A DNA stretch of 64,000 nt from a virus: positions 62,001 to 126,000 of the IMG/VR virus record IMGVR_UViG_3300042307_001176; one strand, written 5' to 3'. This document shows, piece after piece, positions 38,710 to 47,243 of this stretch. The stretch's first letter is position 1, and each line of letters opens with the position of its first letter. The position numbers and the translations under genes were made by a program. Under the pieces are notes generated by a model. The model had not been told where the DNA came from and did not search any database. It saw only the letters and a program-made list of their open reading frames with translations.

Positions 38710-38750
38710 GAAACTAGATCAGGTTTTTTAGTATAATAAAGAAAAAAATA

Positions 38751-39536
38751 ATGAAAAAGTTTGGGCGTTTTAATGATGTGATCCGTTGGACTGCACAACA
38801 AATGTACGATTACTCATATGAGGTACATACAGAAAAATGGCAGGGTAAGGAGATTAAACATGATCCTAAGTACACAATGATTGAAACATTAAACCTTTCT
38901 TTTTCGTGTCAGATGTCACCGGATATTAAAGAGATAGGTGAACAGATTAAACCAAATTTTGCATGGGCAGACGAACACTTTGAAGAAAGAGTTAGCGGAT
39001 TACCATTGAACCCTCCTCCCTCACATGTGAGATGGCCTTATGCTCAAAAGAATAATGAGGAATTTGGAGGACTTGAAAAATTTTCACATACTTATCCAGA
39101 AAGAATCTGGCCCAAATTTGCATCAGAAATTCCTAACAGTAAGATGTCAGGAATAAGATATGAATACGGGGATTTTAATGATGTTGTTGAATTAATGTCA
39201 AGAGAACCTTTCACTAGACAAGCATTCCTTCCTATTTGGTTTCCTGAAGATACTGGATCAGTTACAGGAGAAAGAGTTCCTTGTACTATTGGATATCATT
39301 TCATTAGGAGAGGAGATTGGGTACATGTTGTTTATTATATTAGATCTTGCGATTTCTTTAGACACTTTAGAGATGACATTTATCTTTGTGCTAAAAAAGT
39401 ATTCTGGTTAATTGAAAAACTAAAAGAAAAAGATCCAGAGAATTGGAATAATGTAAAACCTGGTATGCTTACTATGCACATTACTTCTTTACATGCTTGG
39501 GCAGTAGAAAAGTCTTTGCTAAAGAAATTAATGTAA
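38751..39536 (+). CDS. Thymidylate synthase-like enzyme (possible pyrimidine hydroxymethylase)
   Basis: The C-terminal half keeps RQAFLPIWFPEDTGSV (phosphate-binding Arg), ERVPCTIGYHF with the catalytic Cys near residue 177, and YYIRSCDFFRHFRDDIYL where ThyA has RSxDxxxGxPFN. The N-terminal half is divergent. Since a normal ThyA is at 16854, this copy may be a deoxypyrimidine hydroxymethylase, as in phages with modified bases. That step is an inference. Confidence 0.78.
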   Translation: MKKFGRFNDVIRWTAQQMYDYSYEVHTEKWQGKEIKHDPKYTMIETLNLSFSCQMSPDIKEIGEQIKPNFAWADEHFEERVSGLPLNPPPSHVRWPYAQKNNEEFGGLEKFSHTYPERIWPKFASEIPNSKMSGIRYEYGDFNDVVELMSREPFTRQAFLPIWFPEDTGSVTGERVPCTIGYHFIRRGDWVHVVYYIRSCDFFRHFRDDIYLCAKKVFWLIEKLKEKDPENWNNVKPGMLTMHITSLHAWAVEKSLLKKLM

Positions 39537-39549
39537 TGATATATATTGG

Positions 39550-40380
39550 ATGCTTAAACATCTAAAAGATTTTAAAAATTTTAGTCTATTCGAATCGATT
39601 AGAATAGAAAAAATGGATCCTTCCACATACGAAAAAGAAACAGTTACTGCTTTACCTTATGTTGATAAGATAGAGGAAAATAGACAATTATTTCTTAAAA
39701 AACTTTGTAAAATTTCAGAAGAGCTAGATATAAAACCAGAATGGCTTTTACATACAATATTTCATGAAAGTAGGTTTGATCCTAAGTACAGAGATCAAAT
39801 GTCACGTGCAGTAGGACTTATTTCTTTTCTTCCTAGTATTTTAAAAATATTTATCAACGATGAAACAGGTAAAACAATAACGCCTAATGACGTTTTACAA
39901 ATGAGCAATATTGATCAATTGGACTTAGTTGCGGAATTTTATAAAATGTGGTTCGAAAAAATGAAATTAAAATCACCAATTATTGCTGGAGATTTTGCAG
40001 CTTTAACTTTCTATCCTGCAGTAATACAAAAGGATTGGGGGTGGAAATTCCCTGATTATGTAGTGGATTTAAATATAGAAATGTTTAATAAGTTCCCTTC
40101 TGGTGTTGGTAGAACTAAAAAAGATTATTATGATTATATTGATCAAGTATTAAATAACAATACTGAACAAGATGATGATAATGATTATATACTAGGTAAT
40201 TTTGGTGGTGCTTTTGCAGAGCCAGGAGTATATAGTAATAAGAAACCTTTAGAATTTTATAAAGATCTTTTATTTGCTATACAAGATCCAGCACAAAATC
40301 AAGAGCTACAAGCTCAGGACATAGAAAATACAGAGAAATCCAAGCAGATTGGTACACTAGGAATAAACAACGTAAAATAA
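39550..40380 (+). CDS. Lytic transglycosylase-like protein with capsid-targeting-like leader
   Basis: Leader MLKHLKDFKNFSLFESIRIE precedes a lysozyme-like domain at residues 50-180 (KPEWLLHTIFHESRFDPKYR with the catalytic Glu in HES; AVGLISFLPS). This SLT-type fold cuts peptidoglycan glycan strands. A tail-type transglycosylase would not need the leader, so I infer packaging in the head. The C-terminus is Asn/Asp-rich. Confidence 0.78.
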   Translation: MLKHLKDFKNFSLFESIRIEKMDPSTYEKETVTALPYVDKIEENRQLFLKKLCKISEELDIKPEWLLHTIFHESRFDPKYRDQMSRAVGLISFLPSILKIFINDETGKTITPNDVLQMSNIDQLDLVAEFYKMWFEKMKLKSPIIAGDFAALTFYPAVIQKDWGWKFPDYVVDLNIEMFNKFPSGVGRTKKDYYDYIDQVLNNNTEQDDDNDYILGNFGGAFAEPGVYSNKKPLEFYKDLLFAIQDPAQNQELQAQDIENTEKSKQIGTLGINNVK

Positions 40381-40388
40381 AATATAAA

Positions 40389-40571
40389 ATGAAAGCTATT
40401 ATTAATTTTTTTAAATCTTTATTTACAACTAAAAAAGAAGAGATGTTTTGTGAGATCGTGAAAAAAGAAGCTACTCCTAAAGCTAAAAGAGGAAAAAAAC
40501 CTAAAACTGAAAAAGCGATAGGAAAGGAAGTTAAAGCTCCTGCTAAAAAATCCAAAAAAAGTGAAAATTAA
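40389..40571 (+). CDS. Lysine-rich small protein, 60 aa
   Basis: After MKAIINFFKSLFTTKKEEMF the rest is low-complexity KAKRGKKPKTEKA/KAPAKKSKK, like histone H1 tails. Could bind DNA or RNA nonspecifically. Overlaps the next gene by 11 bases. Confidence 0.62.
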   Translation: MKAIINFFKSLFTTKKEEMFCEIVKKEATPKAKRGKKPKTEKAIGKEVKAPAKKSKKSEN

Positions 40572-40848
40572 GAAGCTAACCGAATTCCTTATAGAAACTA
40601 ATAGTCAATTAGAATATAGCGGAGAAGACGTTACAAAAATGCCAATTATAGGTAAGATTATTACCTATTCTATTGGTCCTTTTGAAGAGGGAGAATATGA
40701 TGTAGTAGAAATAATAGATTCTCCAGACGGGAAAGATATTTATGTTACAGATAAATGGTATAAAGAATACAAAAGAATACCACAGATCATACATTCTGAT
40801 TTAGTAAAAGAATATATTCCAGTAGAAAAATTGGGAAACTTTTATTAA
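40561..40848 (+). CDS. Protein with capsid-targeting-like leader, GTG start, 95 aa
   Basis: GTG at 40561 gives MKIKKLTEFLIETNSQ, which fits the leader pattern. The rest is beta-rich (GKIITYSIGPFEEGEYDVVE) with a helical end. No domain known. Confidence 0.6.
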   Translation: MKIKKLTEFLIETNSQLEYSGEDVTKMPIIGKIITYSIGPFEEGEYDVVEIIDSPDGKDIYVTDKWYKEYKRIPQIIHSDLVKEYIPVEKLGNFY

Positions 40849-40867
40849 TAAGGTTATATAATAATAG

Positions 40868-40945
40868 AACTAGAGGTTTCTAGTCACTTCCCGGTCAACA
40901 AACCGTAGAGTTTTCAGAAATGGAAGCAAAGGAAGGGGCCAAATA
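40868..40945 (+). promoter_or_regulatory. Structured 5' leader of the zinc-ribbon gene
   Basis: A hairpin ACTAGA/TCTAGT (from 40869) is followed by CGGT/ACCG with loop CAACAA, and by GTTTTCAGAAATGGAAGCAA (40910), similar to a segment of the RNA at 32546. It ends 12 bases before the ATG at 40957, a position suited to a riboswitch or protein-binding leader. No known class is recognised. Confidence 0.4.
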
Positions 40946-40956
40946 AAATAGTCTTT

Positions 40957-41712
40957 ATGTATTATTCAACGCCAAGCGTAATGTCGGCATGTACTGCTAA
41001 CATTACAAAAAACAGAAATAGATCTAAGATCTATGAGAATTCCGTCTATCTAAAAGACGGTGAAAATTTCGAGATTGAGTTATTCAATCCAACAACGTCA
41101 AGGGTACTTGCAAAAATCACTATCAACGGTAATAGCATTTCTAATTCAGGAATTGTTCTAAAACCAGGAGAGAGAGTTTATCTGGAAAGATTTATTGATT
41201 CAAACAACAAATTTGTTTTTGAAACGTATGAAGTCGAAGGATCAAATGAAGCTTTAAATGCTATCAGAAATAATGGAGGTGTAGAAGTTTCTTTCTATAC
41301 TGAAATTACAACTTCCACTTACTCGTCATTTCCAACTAGCCATACTGGATATGTGTCGGGTACATTGAATGATACCTACAGCTATCCATTTGGTGGTACT
41401 ACAGTAAATAATCTTTTTACAATGTCCAGTGTTACTAATAGTTCTATAGGAGTTAATTCTAGTGTATTAACTAGTTCAACAAAAAGTATTGAAACTGGTA
41501 GAATCGAAAAAGGTGATTCAAGCGATCAATTATTCGAAACAGTAAATGGGAATTTTAGCACATTTGCTACAAGTTCTATTACTATCAAATTACTTCCTGA
41601 GTCACAAAAACCAGTTGAGGTTTCTACACTTAGAAACTACTGTGCAAATTGTGGAACAAGATCTAAAAAGCAATCTTGGAAATTCTGTCCAAATTGTGGA
41701 GAAAAAATCTAA
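40957..41712 (+). CDS. Zinc-ribbon protein, 251 aa
   Basis: The N-terminal 150 residues look beta-rich (YLKDGENFEIELFNPTTSRV, GIVLKPGERVYLERF) with a Ser/Thr-rich linker. The C-terminus carries a zinc ribbon, CANCGTRSKKQSWKFCPNCG. Possibly a virion or host-interaction protein. The preceding leader is structured and a bidirectional terminator follows. Confidence 0.7.
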   Translation: MYYSTPSVMSACTANITKNRNRSKIYENSVYLKDGENFEIELFNPTTSRVLAKITINGNSISNSGIVLKPGERVYLERFIDSNNKFVFETYEVEGSNEALNAIRNNGGVEVSFYTEITTSTYSSFPTSHTGYVSGTLNDTYSYPFGGTTVNNLFTMSSVTNSSIGVNSSVLTSSTKSIETGRIEKGDSSDQLFETVNGNFSTFATSSITIKLLPESQKPVEVSTLRNYCANCGTRSKKQSWKFCPNCGEKI

Positions 41713-41727
41713 ACCCTACTACACAAA

Positions 41728-41751
41728 AAACCCAAGAGCGATCTTGGGTTT
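41728..41751. terminator. Bidirectional intrinsic terminator
   Basis: AAACCCAAG and CTTGGGTTT pair over nine bases around AGCGAT. T-rich runs follow on the plus strand and six T residues follow on the minus strand, serving both convergent genes. Confidence 0.8.
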
Positions 41752-41761
41752 GTAGTTTTTA

Positions 41762-42574
41762 TTAATTAAGGTAAGTATCCCAATCCTGAGCCATTTCTGC
41801 TTGAGAAATTTCAGTATCTGTATAAGGTCTAATATTTTTTAAAGGAGTACCTTGATAGTTCATGTAAGCTTCTTTAGGTACTGGAATTTGTGATTGCTGA
41901 GGTGTTTCTGATCCGTATCCAGCATATGTAGGTTGAGTTGTAACATCGCTTTTTGTAGGAGCTCCTGTTACCCAACTAACTGCTTTAACTCCAGATTTAA
42001 TTTCAGTTGTTACTCCTCTTAAAGCTTTAATTTTTCCAGCGTCTTTACTAAGAGCTACTAATTTAGATCCCCCATTAAGTACAAATGATTTTAAAGATCC
42101 TAGCATTTTTCCAACAAATGGTGCAATACCAGAGAATTTAGCTAAAAATTTAGAACCTTTTAAGAATTTAGCAATTTTAGGAAAGAATTTAGCAACTCCA
42201 TTAATTAATGGCTTAAGAATCCCCGCTCCTATTCCTACACCTTTTCCTAGTGCTTTAACTAGAAGAGTTCCTCCTGCTCCAATGTATTGTCCAAATAATG
42301 GGATTAAACCAATTGCACAAAGTCCAGCAAGAAGAAATTCGCCTTGCTTAGCATAAGAAACTAAATTAATACCTTCTGCTACTGATCCTACTCCTGGTAT
42401 AAGAGCTGCAAAATCTAAAATTGTATTATACCATGCCTCTAGTAATTGATCATCATTAGAATTTAGATATTCTATAGATTCAATAATTTGTTCATGTGAA
42501 AAATCGTTCTGGTTGAAATTAAAGCTATTCTCATCTTCGAATAGAAATCCGTCCATTGATAATATGTGATTCAT
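41762..42574 (-). CDS. Hydrophobic glycine-rich, toxin-like protein with capsid-targeting-like leader
   Basis: Leader MNHILSMDGFLFEDEN is followed by ILDFAALIPGVGSVAEGINL and GLCAIGLIPLFGQYIGAGG, a pattern found next to toxin domains in polymorphic toxins and in some ejection proteins. Then come Gly/Lys/Phe-rich amphipathic repeats (FFPKIAKFLKGSKFLAKFSG). It could form a membrane channel during DNA entry. No catalytic domain is seen at the C-terminus. Confidence 0.65.
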   Translation of the reverse strand: MNHILSMDGFLFEDENSFNFNQNDFSHEQIIESIEYLNSNDDQLLEAWYNTILDFAALIPGVGSVAEGINLVSYAKQGEFLLAGLCAIGLIPLFGQYIGAGGTLLVKALGKGVGIGAGILKPLINGVAKFFPKIAKFLKGSKFLAKFSGIAPFVGKMLGSLKSFVLNGGSKLVALSKDAGKIKALRGVTTEIKSGVKAVSWVTGAPTKSDVTTQPTYAGYGSETPQQSQIPVPKEAYMNYQGTPLKNIRPYTDTEISQAEMAQDWDTYLN

Positions 42575-42588
42575 ACTATTATTTTTAT

Positions 42589-42598
42589 TTTATATATC
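42589..42598 (-). promoter_or_regulatory. TATATA late-promoter-like motif
   Basis: The minus strand reads GATATATAAA followed by AT-rich sequence to the ATG at 42574. Confidence 0.5.
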
Positions 42599-42638
42599 TG
42601 ATTCAAGGAAACTTTTGATGTTTTTCACTATAATTAGC

Positions 42639-42992
42639 ATGTTATATAGATCAAGTAAAATATATGTAGATGATTCTGATATTCATGGACGTGGAGTATT
42701 TGCATCGGAATTTATAAAATCGGGTGAAATTCTAGAGGAATGTCATTTTTTAGTATTAGAAAATGGATTACAATATCCAGAAATTTTACATAATCATTTT
42801 TTTTCGTGGCCAAAAGGCGCAGGAGACAAATTAGCTATATGTCTTGGATATGGAAGTATCTTTAATAACTCAGACGAATCTCCCAATGCAGATTGGCAAA
42901 CAGACACAACAAAAAACAAAATAATATTCTTCTCAATCCGAGATATTAATCAAGGAGATGAAATATTTACGAATTACCGAAAAAATGATTAA
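42639..42992 (+). CDS. SET-domain protein (putative l lysine methyltransferase)
   Basis: DIHGRGVFASEFIKSGEILE, then YGSIFNNSDESPNADW (the NHS-like knot) and RDINQGDEIFTNYRK are the three conserved parts of a minimal SET domain. Such enzymes transfer methyl from SAM to lysine. Start could be ATG 42618 or 42639; the later one (MLYRSSKIYVDD) places the domain at the N-terminus as usual. Rare in phages; the target is unknown. Confidence 0.85.
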   Translation: MLYRSSKIYVDDSDIHGRGVFASEFIKSGEILEECHFLVLENGLQYPEILHNHFFSWPKGAGDKLAICLGYGSIFNNSDESPNADWQTDTTKNKIIFFSIRDINQGDEIFTNYRKND

Positions 42993-43005
42993 TTTTTTAA
43001 AAAAT

Positions 43006-43039
43006 CGTTTTTTATAACAAAGCAGTATCATTAAATTTA
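43006..43039 (+). promoter_or_regulatory. Bacteroidota-type promoter (T-run / TAAATTTA)
   Basis: CGTTTTTTAT at 43006 and TAAATTTA at 43032 (one mismatch from TAnnTTTG), 26 bases apart, 20 bases before the gene at 43059. Confidence 0.55.
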
Positions 43040-43058
43040 TCCTATAAACAAAAACAAG

Positions 43059-43325
43059 ATGGACACGGAAGACAGGAAAAGATTAGAAGAAATAGAGAAA
43101 AGTATAGAAAAGCTCTATGATGAACAATCAAGAAAACTTTACGATTACATTGCTCAAATGGGTGAAGATGCTTTTATGGAAGGACAACCTTTATATAAGT
43201 TTAGAGACACCGATCTTTTTGATAAACTTATAGCACACTTTGAATCTATTGAAGAATACGAAAAATGTGCATTCATTCTAGAGCAATCTACAAAAATTAG
43301 ACAAGCAATTATAGAAAGGATGTAA
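43059..43325 (+). CDS. Small helical protein, 88 aa
   Basis: Begins MDTEDRKRLEEIEKSIEKLY; coiled-coil-like N-terminus and a second helical part. No family known. Has a shared-type promoter. Confidence 0.65.
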   Translation: MDTEDRKRLEEIEKSIEKLYDEQSRKLYDYIAQMGEDAFMEGQPLYKFRDTDLFDKLIAHFESIEEYEKCAFILEQSTKIRQAIIERM

Positions 43326-43367
43326 TACAGAAGAAACTTTTCCAAGTTCATACAATATAAATAGTGT

Positions 43368-43622
43368 ATGGGAAAAGGACGAAGATACATAAAAAAATCT
43401 GCTGATGGCAGATTTTTTTTGCATATAGAGAAGCCAGAGTATCAGATAGATCTTGATAAGAAAACAAAATTATGGACCTCTTCAGATTATCTGTTCTCAG
43501 AGGCTCTTAAAGAAGATTTAGAAAACACAAAAAATACTCTGGACGTATTAATAAGGTGGAATGAGATTCAACAGAATTTTGAAGCTTGTAATAAGCTTCT
43601 ACTTTTAAGAAAAACTTTCTAA
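43368..43622 (+). CDS. Small hypothetical protein, 84 aa
   Basis: Begins MGKGRRYIKKSADGRFFLHI; basic N-terminus, helical C-terminus. Followed by a strong terminator. Function unknown. Confidence 0.62.
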   Translation: MGKGRRYIKKSADGRFFLHIEKPEYQIDLDKKTKLWTSSDYLFSEALKEDLENTKNTLDVLIRWNEIQQNFEACNKLLLLRKTF

Positions 43623-43630
43623 AATAAAAA

Positions 43631-43655
43631 AAAAGAGTGGATTCACTCTTTTTTT
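43631..43655 (+). terminator. Intrinsic terminator
   Basis: AAAAGAGTG and CACTCTTTT pair around GATT and are followed by further T residues. Confidence 0.85.
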
Positions 43656-43699
43656 GTGAACCTAAATTAAAAAATCGAGTATAATAATAAAAAGAAATT

Positions 43700-44005
43700 A
43701 TGGAATCGATTTTTGAAAACGAAAAATTATTATCGGGAAGAATGCTTTCCTTATCTAAATCTGGATATAGAGAAGAATTCCCAGATAATGAGGTTTATTT
43801 CAATGCAAACATTTTTGTTTTAGAAGAGGGTAAAATTTGGTATGGTGATATTGATGTCACTAAAGAAAAAGAACAATTAGAAAATGTAGCAAGAGAAATT
43901 GGAAAAGATTTGTACATCCTTAGGGAAATGGACGGAAGATTTGGAAATGAAGAATTAAAGGATTCTGAAATTATTACTAGAGCAATGTGTAAAATAACTA
44001 AATAA
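43700..44005 (+). CDS. Hypothetical protein upstream of uvsX, 101 aa
   Basis: Begins MESIFENEKLLSGRMLSLSK; acidic, with no known domain. It lies 14 bases upstream of uvsX and may be co-transcribed with the recombination genes. Confidence 0.66.
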   Translation: MESIFENEKLLSGRMLSLSKSGYREEFPDNEVYFNANIFVLEEGKIWYGDIDVTKEKEQLENVAREIGKDLYILREMDGRFGNEELKDSEIITRAMCKITK

Positions 44006-44019
44006 TAAAAATAATAAAT

Positions 44020-45183
44020 ATGGCAAAGAAAGAATTTTCGTTCGCGGAATTAGACAAATCACTTTCAAAAATTGAAGGATTTGAAATGGGATCAATTTTA
44101 GAAACTAATGAGTTTTCTAAAACAACAGAATGGATCTCAACAGGTAATTATCTTTTAAATGCTCAACTTTCAGGAAGTTTATTTGGAGGAATAGCAAATA
44201 ACAGATCAATAGGAATTGCGGGTGATCCTTCTACAGGTAAGACTTTTCTGGCAATGAATATTACAAGAGAAGCTCAGAAGCAAGATTATGATGTTATTTA
44301 TTGTGACACAGAAGGTGCTATAGATAAAAGCTCAGCCAAAAAATTCGGAGTTGATCCAACAAGAGTTAGATACCAGCCTATTAAAACTATTAATGACTTT
44401 AAAATATTCACAACAAATATTTTAGAAAAAGTTAAGAATGCAAGAAAAGAAGGGGCAGAACCTAAAATCATGATCATTTTAGATTCTCTTGGTATGCTTA
44501 GTACAGATAAAGAAACAGGTGATGCTATTAAGGGTAAGAGCGCAATGGATATGGGATTAAGATCTAAAGAAATGAGATCACTATTCCGTGTTATAACATT
44601 AGACTTAACAGGTGTTAGAATTCCATTGGTTTGTACTAATCACACAACAACAGGAGGAATAGGCGGATTTATGCCAACGAAAGAAGCATCAGGAGGTGAT
44701 GGACCAATTTTCTCAATGAGTAATGTTATTATGCTTTCTAAAGCACAATTAAAAGAGAATGACACAAAAACCGGAATTATTGTAACATCTACACCTAAGA
44801 AAGCAAGATTCACCAGACCTTATCCAGTTAAATTCCATATCTCATTTATGAATGGTATGAATCCTTATGTGGGATTACAAGATTTTACTTCCTGGGAAAT
44901 TTGCGGAATTGAAAGAGGTAAATTAGAGGTTGATAAAAAAACAGGAGACATGGAATTTACCGCTAATGCTACTTCTACAAGATGGGCAATTAAACATTTA
45001 GGCAAGACCGTTACTTCTTCTCAATTATTTAATGGAGAAATATTCACTGATGAAGTATTAAGTATGATCGATGAGAAAGTAATTAAACCTCATTTCTTAT
45101 TACCCGATCTTTTTGACGATGAAGAATTAGCAATACTAGCTGAACCTGAAGCAGACACTGAAGAGGAAGATGGAGAAGAATAA
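44020..45183 (+). CDS. uvsX: UvsX-type RecA recombinase
   Basis: Walker A GDPSTGKT near residue 68, the Walker B region IMIILDSLGML, and L2-type KEASGGDGPIFSMSN identify a RecA-fold strand-exchange protein. The overall layout (387 aa, acidic C-terminus EEEDGEE) matches T4 UvsX (391 aa). It would load on ssDNA to drive recombination-dependent replication with the gp41 helicase and gp46/47 encoded next. Overlaps the next gene by 14 bases. Confidence 0.95.
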   Translation: MAKKEFSFAELDKSLSKIEGFEMGSILETNEFSKTTEWISTGNYLLNAQLSGSLFGGIANNRSIGIAGDPSTGKTFLAMNITREAQKQDYDVIYCDTEGAIDKSSAKKFGVDPTRVRYQPIKTINDFKIFTTNILEKVKNARKEGAEPKIMIILDSLGMLSTDKETGDAIKGKSAMDMGLRSKEMRSLFRVITLDLTGVRIPLVCTNHTTTGGIGGFMPTKEASGGDGPIFSMSNVIMLSKAQLKENDTKTGIIVTSTPKKARFTRPYPVKFHISFMNGMNPYVGLQDFTSWEICGIERGKLEVDKKTGDMEFTANATSTRWAIKHLGKTVTSSQLFNGEIFTDEVLSMIDEKVIKPHFLLPDLFDDEELAILAEPEADTEEEDGEE

Positions 45184-45463
45184 ACTTAAAATGAAATATC
45201 TGCTAGGTATCTGGAAAGATCTTCCCGAATATCCAACAAAAGAAGATGTTATTTATGAGCTTAACTCATATTTAATTAAGGATGGAAGACCTGATGGAGA
45301 GTTTTCAGACCAGACTTTTAATTCTTTTCTTCCTGAAGGATGGGAAGAAAATAAATTTGCAGAAGCAGTTAATGAACTTATAGAGACAGACATTTTTGAA
45401 AAAACTGAAAAAACATTAGGAAATAAAAATTGGTATAAAATAAAGGATAATCCACACTATTAA
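45170..45463 (+). CDS. Hypothetical protein between uvsX and helicase, 97 aa
   Basis: Begins MEKNKLKMKYLLGIWKDLPE (an internal ATG at 45191 is also possible). Acidic, with mixed structure. The position suggests a replication accessory role such as helicase loading, but no motif supports it. Confidence 0.62.
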   Translation: MEKNKLKMKYLLGIWKDLPEYPTKEDVIYELNSYLIKDGRPDGEFSDQTFNSFLPEGWEENKFAEAVNELIETDIFEKTEKTLGNKNWYKIKDNPHY

Positions 45464-45465
45464 AA

Positions 45466-46767
45466 ATGCAAAATCAACACTTAGAAAATATTTGGTTTAA
45501 AGCGGTAATTGACAATCCAGCTTATATTGAAGCAACAGAATCTAGTTACTTCAAAAATGCAGATTTCCAAGAAGCTTTTAAAGTCGTAAAATCATTTTGG
45601 AAAAAATATCAACAGGTCCCTAGCAAAAATCAAGTCAGAGAATCTGCAAAACTTTTGAAATTAGAAGATAAACTCACAGATTCTTTACTTGAATCTATGT
45701 GGTCAATATCTCTTAATGATTACGATACTGATTGGTTACAACAGAATACCGAATCTTGGATTGAATGGAAGACATTAGAAAAAAGTGCGGTAGATTCAAT
45801 AAATTATATCAAAAGTACTGATGTAACTCCAGATAATATTAAGGATGTGATTAACACTTACAAATCGATAGTTGTTGATCGTAATAAAGTGGATTTCTCA
45901 TTTGATATGGGGCTTAACTTTAAAGATCCAGAAGCTCACAAGCAGCCAAGCAGCTTAACATTCTCTAGTGGATATGATTACATAGATCATTGCCTTGGTG
46001 GAGGATTTTCAGCTAAATGTCTATATGTTTTATTAGGACAGCCTAAAGTTGGAAAAACTCTTTGGCTTGGTAATATAGCAACACAAGCTATTAGAGCAGC
46101 AAATAATGTCGCTATTGTTACATTAGAATTAGGAGACAGAAAATACATGAAAAGATTAGGATCTAATCTTTTGGGAATCAAGATGTCAGAATATAAAGAC
46201 TCAGCGGAGAATGACTCACAAATTAAAAAGAAAATAACAAATCTTGGATTTGATAATTTAAGAACCCCCGGTGAATTAGTAGTGAAAGAATTTGCCACAT
46301 CTCAAGCATCTGCAATAGACGTAGAAAATTGGTTAACTAAGGTTGAACAAGTAATGGGAATTAAATTCAAAATCGTTATTATTGACTATATTAATATTAT
46401 GAAGAACTGGAGAAATCCAAATTCAGAAAATACATATATGAAAATTAAACAGATTGCAGAAGATCTTAGAGCTGCAGCACAAAGAAATGATTGGGCAATA
46501 GTGACAGCAACTCAGACAAAACAAAGTGAATTTGATGCTACGGATCTCAGTATGAATTCAGCATCCGAATCATCAGGACTGGTAGCAACAGTTGATGGTA
46601 TGTTTGGTATTATTCAAGATCCTATGATGCTTACTAACAACGAATACAAGCTAAAATTGCTTGCAAATAGGGACGAAGGCTATAAAAACTCTTACAAAAA
46701 GTTTATAGTTGATTACACCTTCATGAGAATATCTGAAGATCCCAACTCTCAAATAATAAATGATTGA
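45466..46767 (+). CDS. 41: Replicative DNA helicase, gp41/DnaB type
   Basis: The RecA-fold helicase domain has Walker A LGQPKVGKT near residue 190, a Walker B IVIIDYINIM near 305, and the glutamine motif VTATQTKQ. The first 130 residues form the helical N-terminal domain. At 433 residues it is close to T4 gp41 (475). It should unwind DNA at the replication fork. No primase gene is obvious in this window. Confidence 0.92.
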   Translation: MQNQHLENIWFKAVIDNPAYIEATESSYFKNADFQEAFKVVKSFWKKYQQVPSKNQVRESAKLLKLEDKLTDSLLESMWSISLNDYDTDWLQQNTESWIEWKTLEKSAVDSINYIKSTDVTPDNIKDVINTYKSIVVDRNKVDFSFDMGLNFKDPEAHKQPSSLTFSSGYDYIDHCLGGGFSAKCLYVLLGQPKVGKTLWLGNIATQAIRAANNVAIVTLELGDRKYMKRLGSNLLGIKMSEYKDSAENDSQIKKKITNLGFDNLRTPGELVVKEFATSQASAIDVENWLTKVEQVMGIKFKIVIIDYINIMKNWRNPNSENTYMKIKQIAEDLRAAAQRNDWAIVTATQTKQSEFDATDLSMNSASESSGLVATVDGMFGIIQDPMMLTNNEYKLKLLANRDEGYKNSYKKFIVDYTFMRISEDPNSQIIND

Positions 46768-47243
46768 TGAAAAAACAGCAAAAACTGATCGAAGATGAAA
46801 AAACCGACCTTGACATAAATCAAGAACTAGCAGAAAAAAAGAACGAAAAAGATACTGTTGATGAAGAGTTTGAAATGGATTCAAGTACAGATTATAGAAG
46901 CTTACAGTCTATAGTAACTTATGAAGATGAAGACTATATTCATTCGTGTAATTTAAATGATAAAATAGACGAGATCTTTCAAGTATCTAGATGGACTATC
47001 ATAAGTCCAAGTAAAAAAATACCAAAGGATCTTATCCCTTTAATATTTCAAGACATATTAAAAGAATTGGAAGAGACAGAATTTACAATGGTAGAGAAAT
47101 TTGTTGCTATTTGTGATTATACAGCAATAAATTATCAAAAAGCTTATGAATCTATTCATATGAAGTATAAAGAAATTATAGTTCAAGAGATGGATCAAAA
47201 ATATGGTATTTTAAGTAAAAAAGGAATTAAAAAGATATTTTAA
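46767..47243 (+). CDS. Hypothetical protein between helicase and gp47, 158 aa
   Basis: ATG 46767 overlaps the helicase stop (TGATG). The first 50 residues are charged and probably disordered; the rest is helical (KKIPKDLIPLIFQDILKELE). No known family. The tight spacing ties it to the recombination operon. Confidence 0.66.
   Translation: MKKQQKLIEDEKTDLDINQELAEKKNEKDTVDEEFEMDSSTDYRSLQSIVTYEDEDYIHSCNLNDKIDEIFQVSRWTIISPSKKIPKDLIPLIFQDILKELEETEFTMVEKFVAICDYTAINYQKAYESIHMKYKEIIVQEMDQKYGILSKKGIKKIF

Noticed and set aside
40868-40900. AGAGGTTTCTAG resembling the start of a preQ1-I riboswitch
   Set aside because: The second part of the preQ1 aptamer (CCC...A-rich tail pairing into the loop) is not present in the right place.
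42615-42638. Upstream start of the SET gene at a TTG
   Set aside because: Gives an N-terminal hydrophobic extension (MMFFTIIS) unlike SET proteins; an ATG nearer the domain is more likely, though 42618 cannot be excluded.
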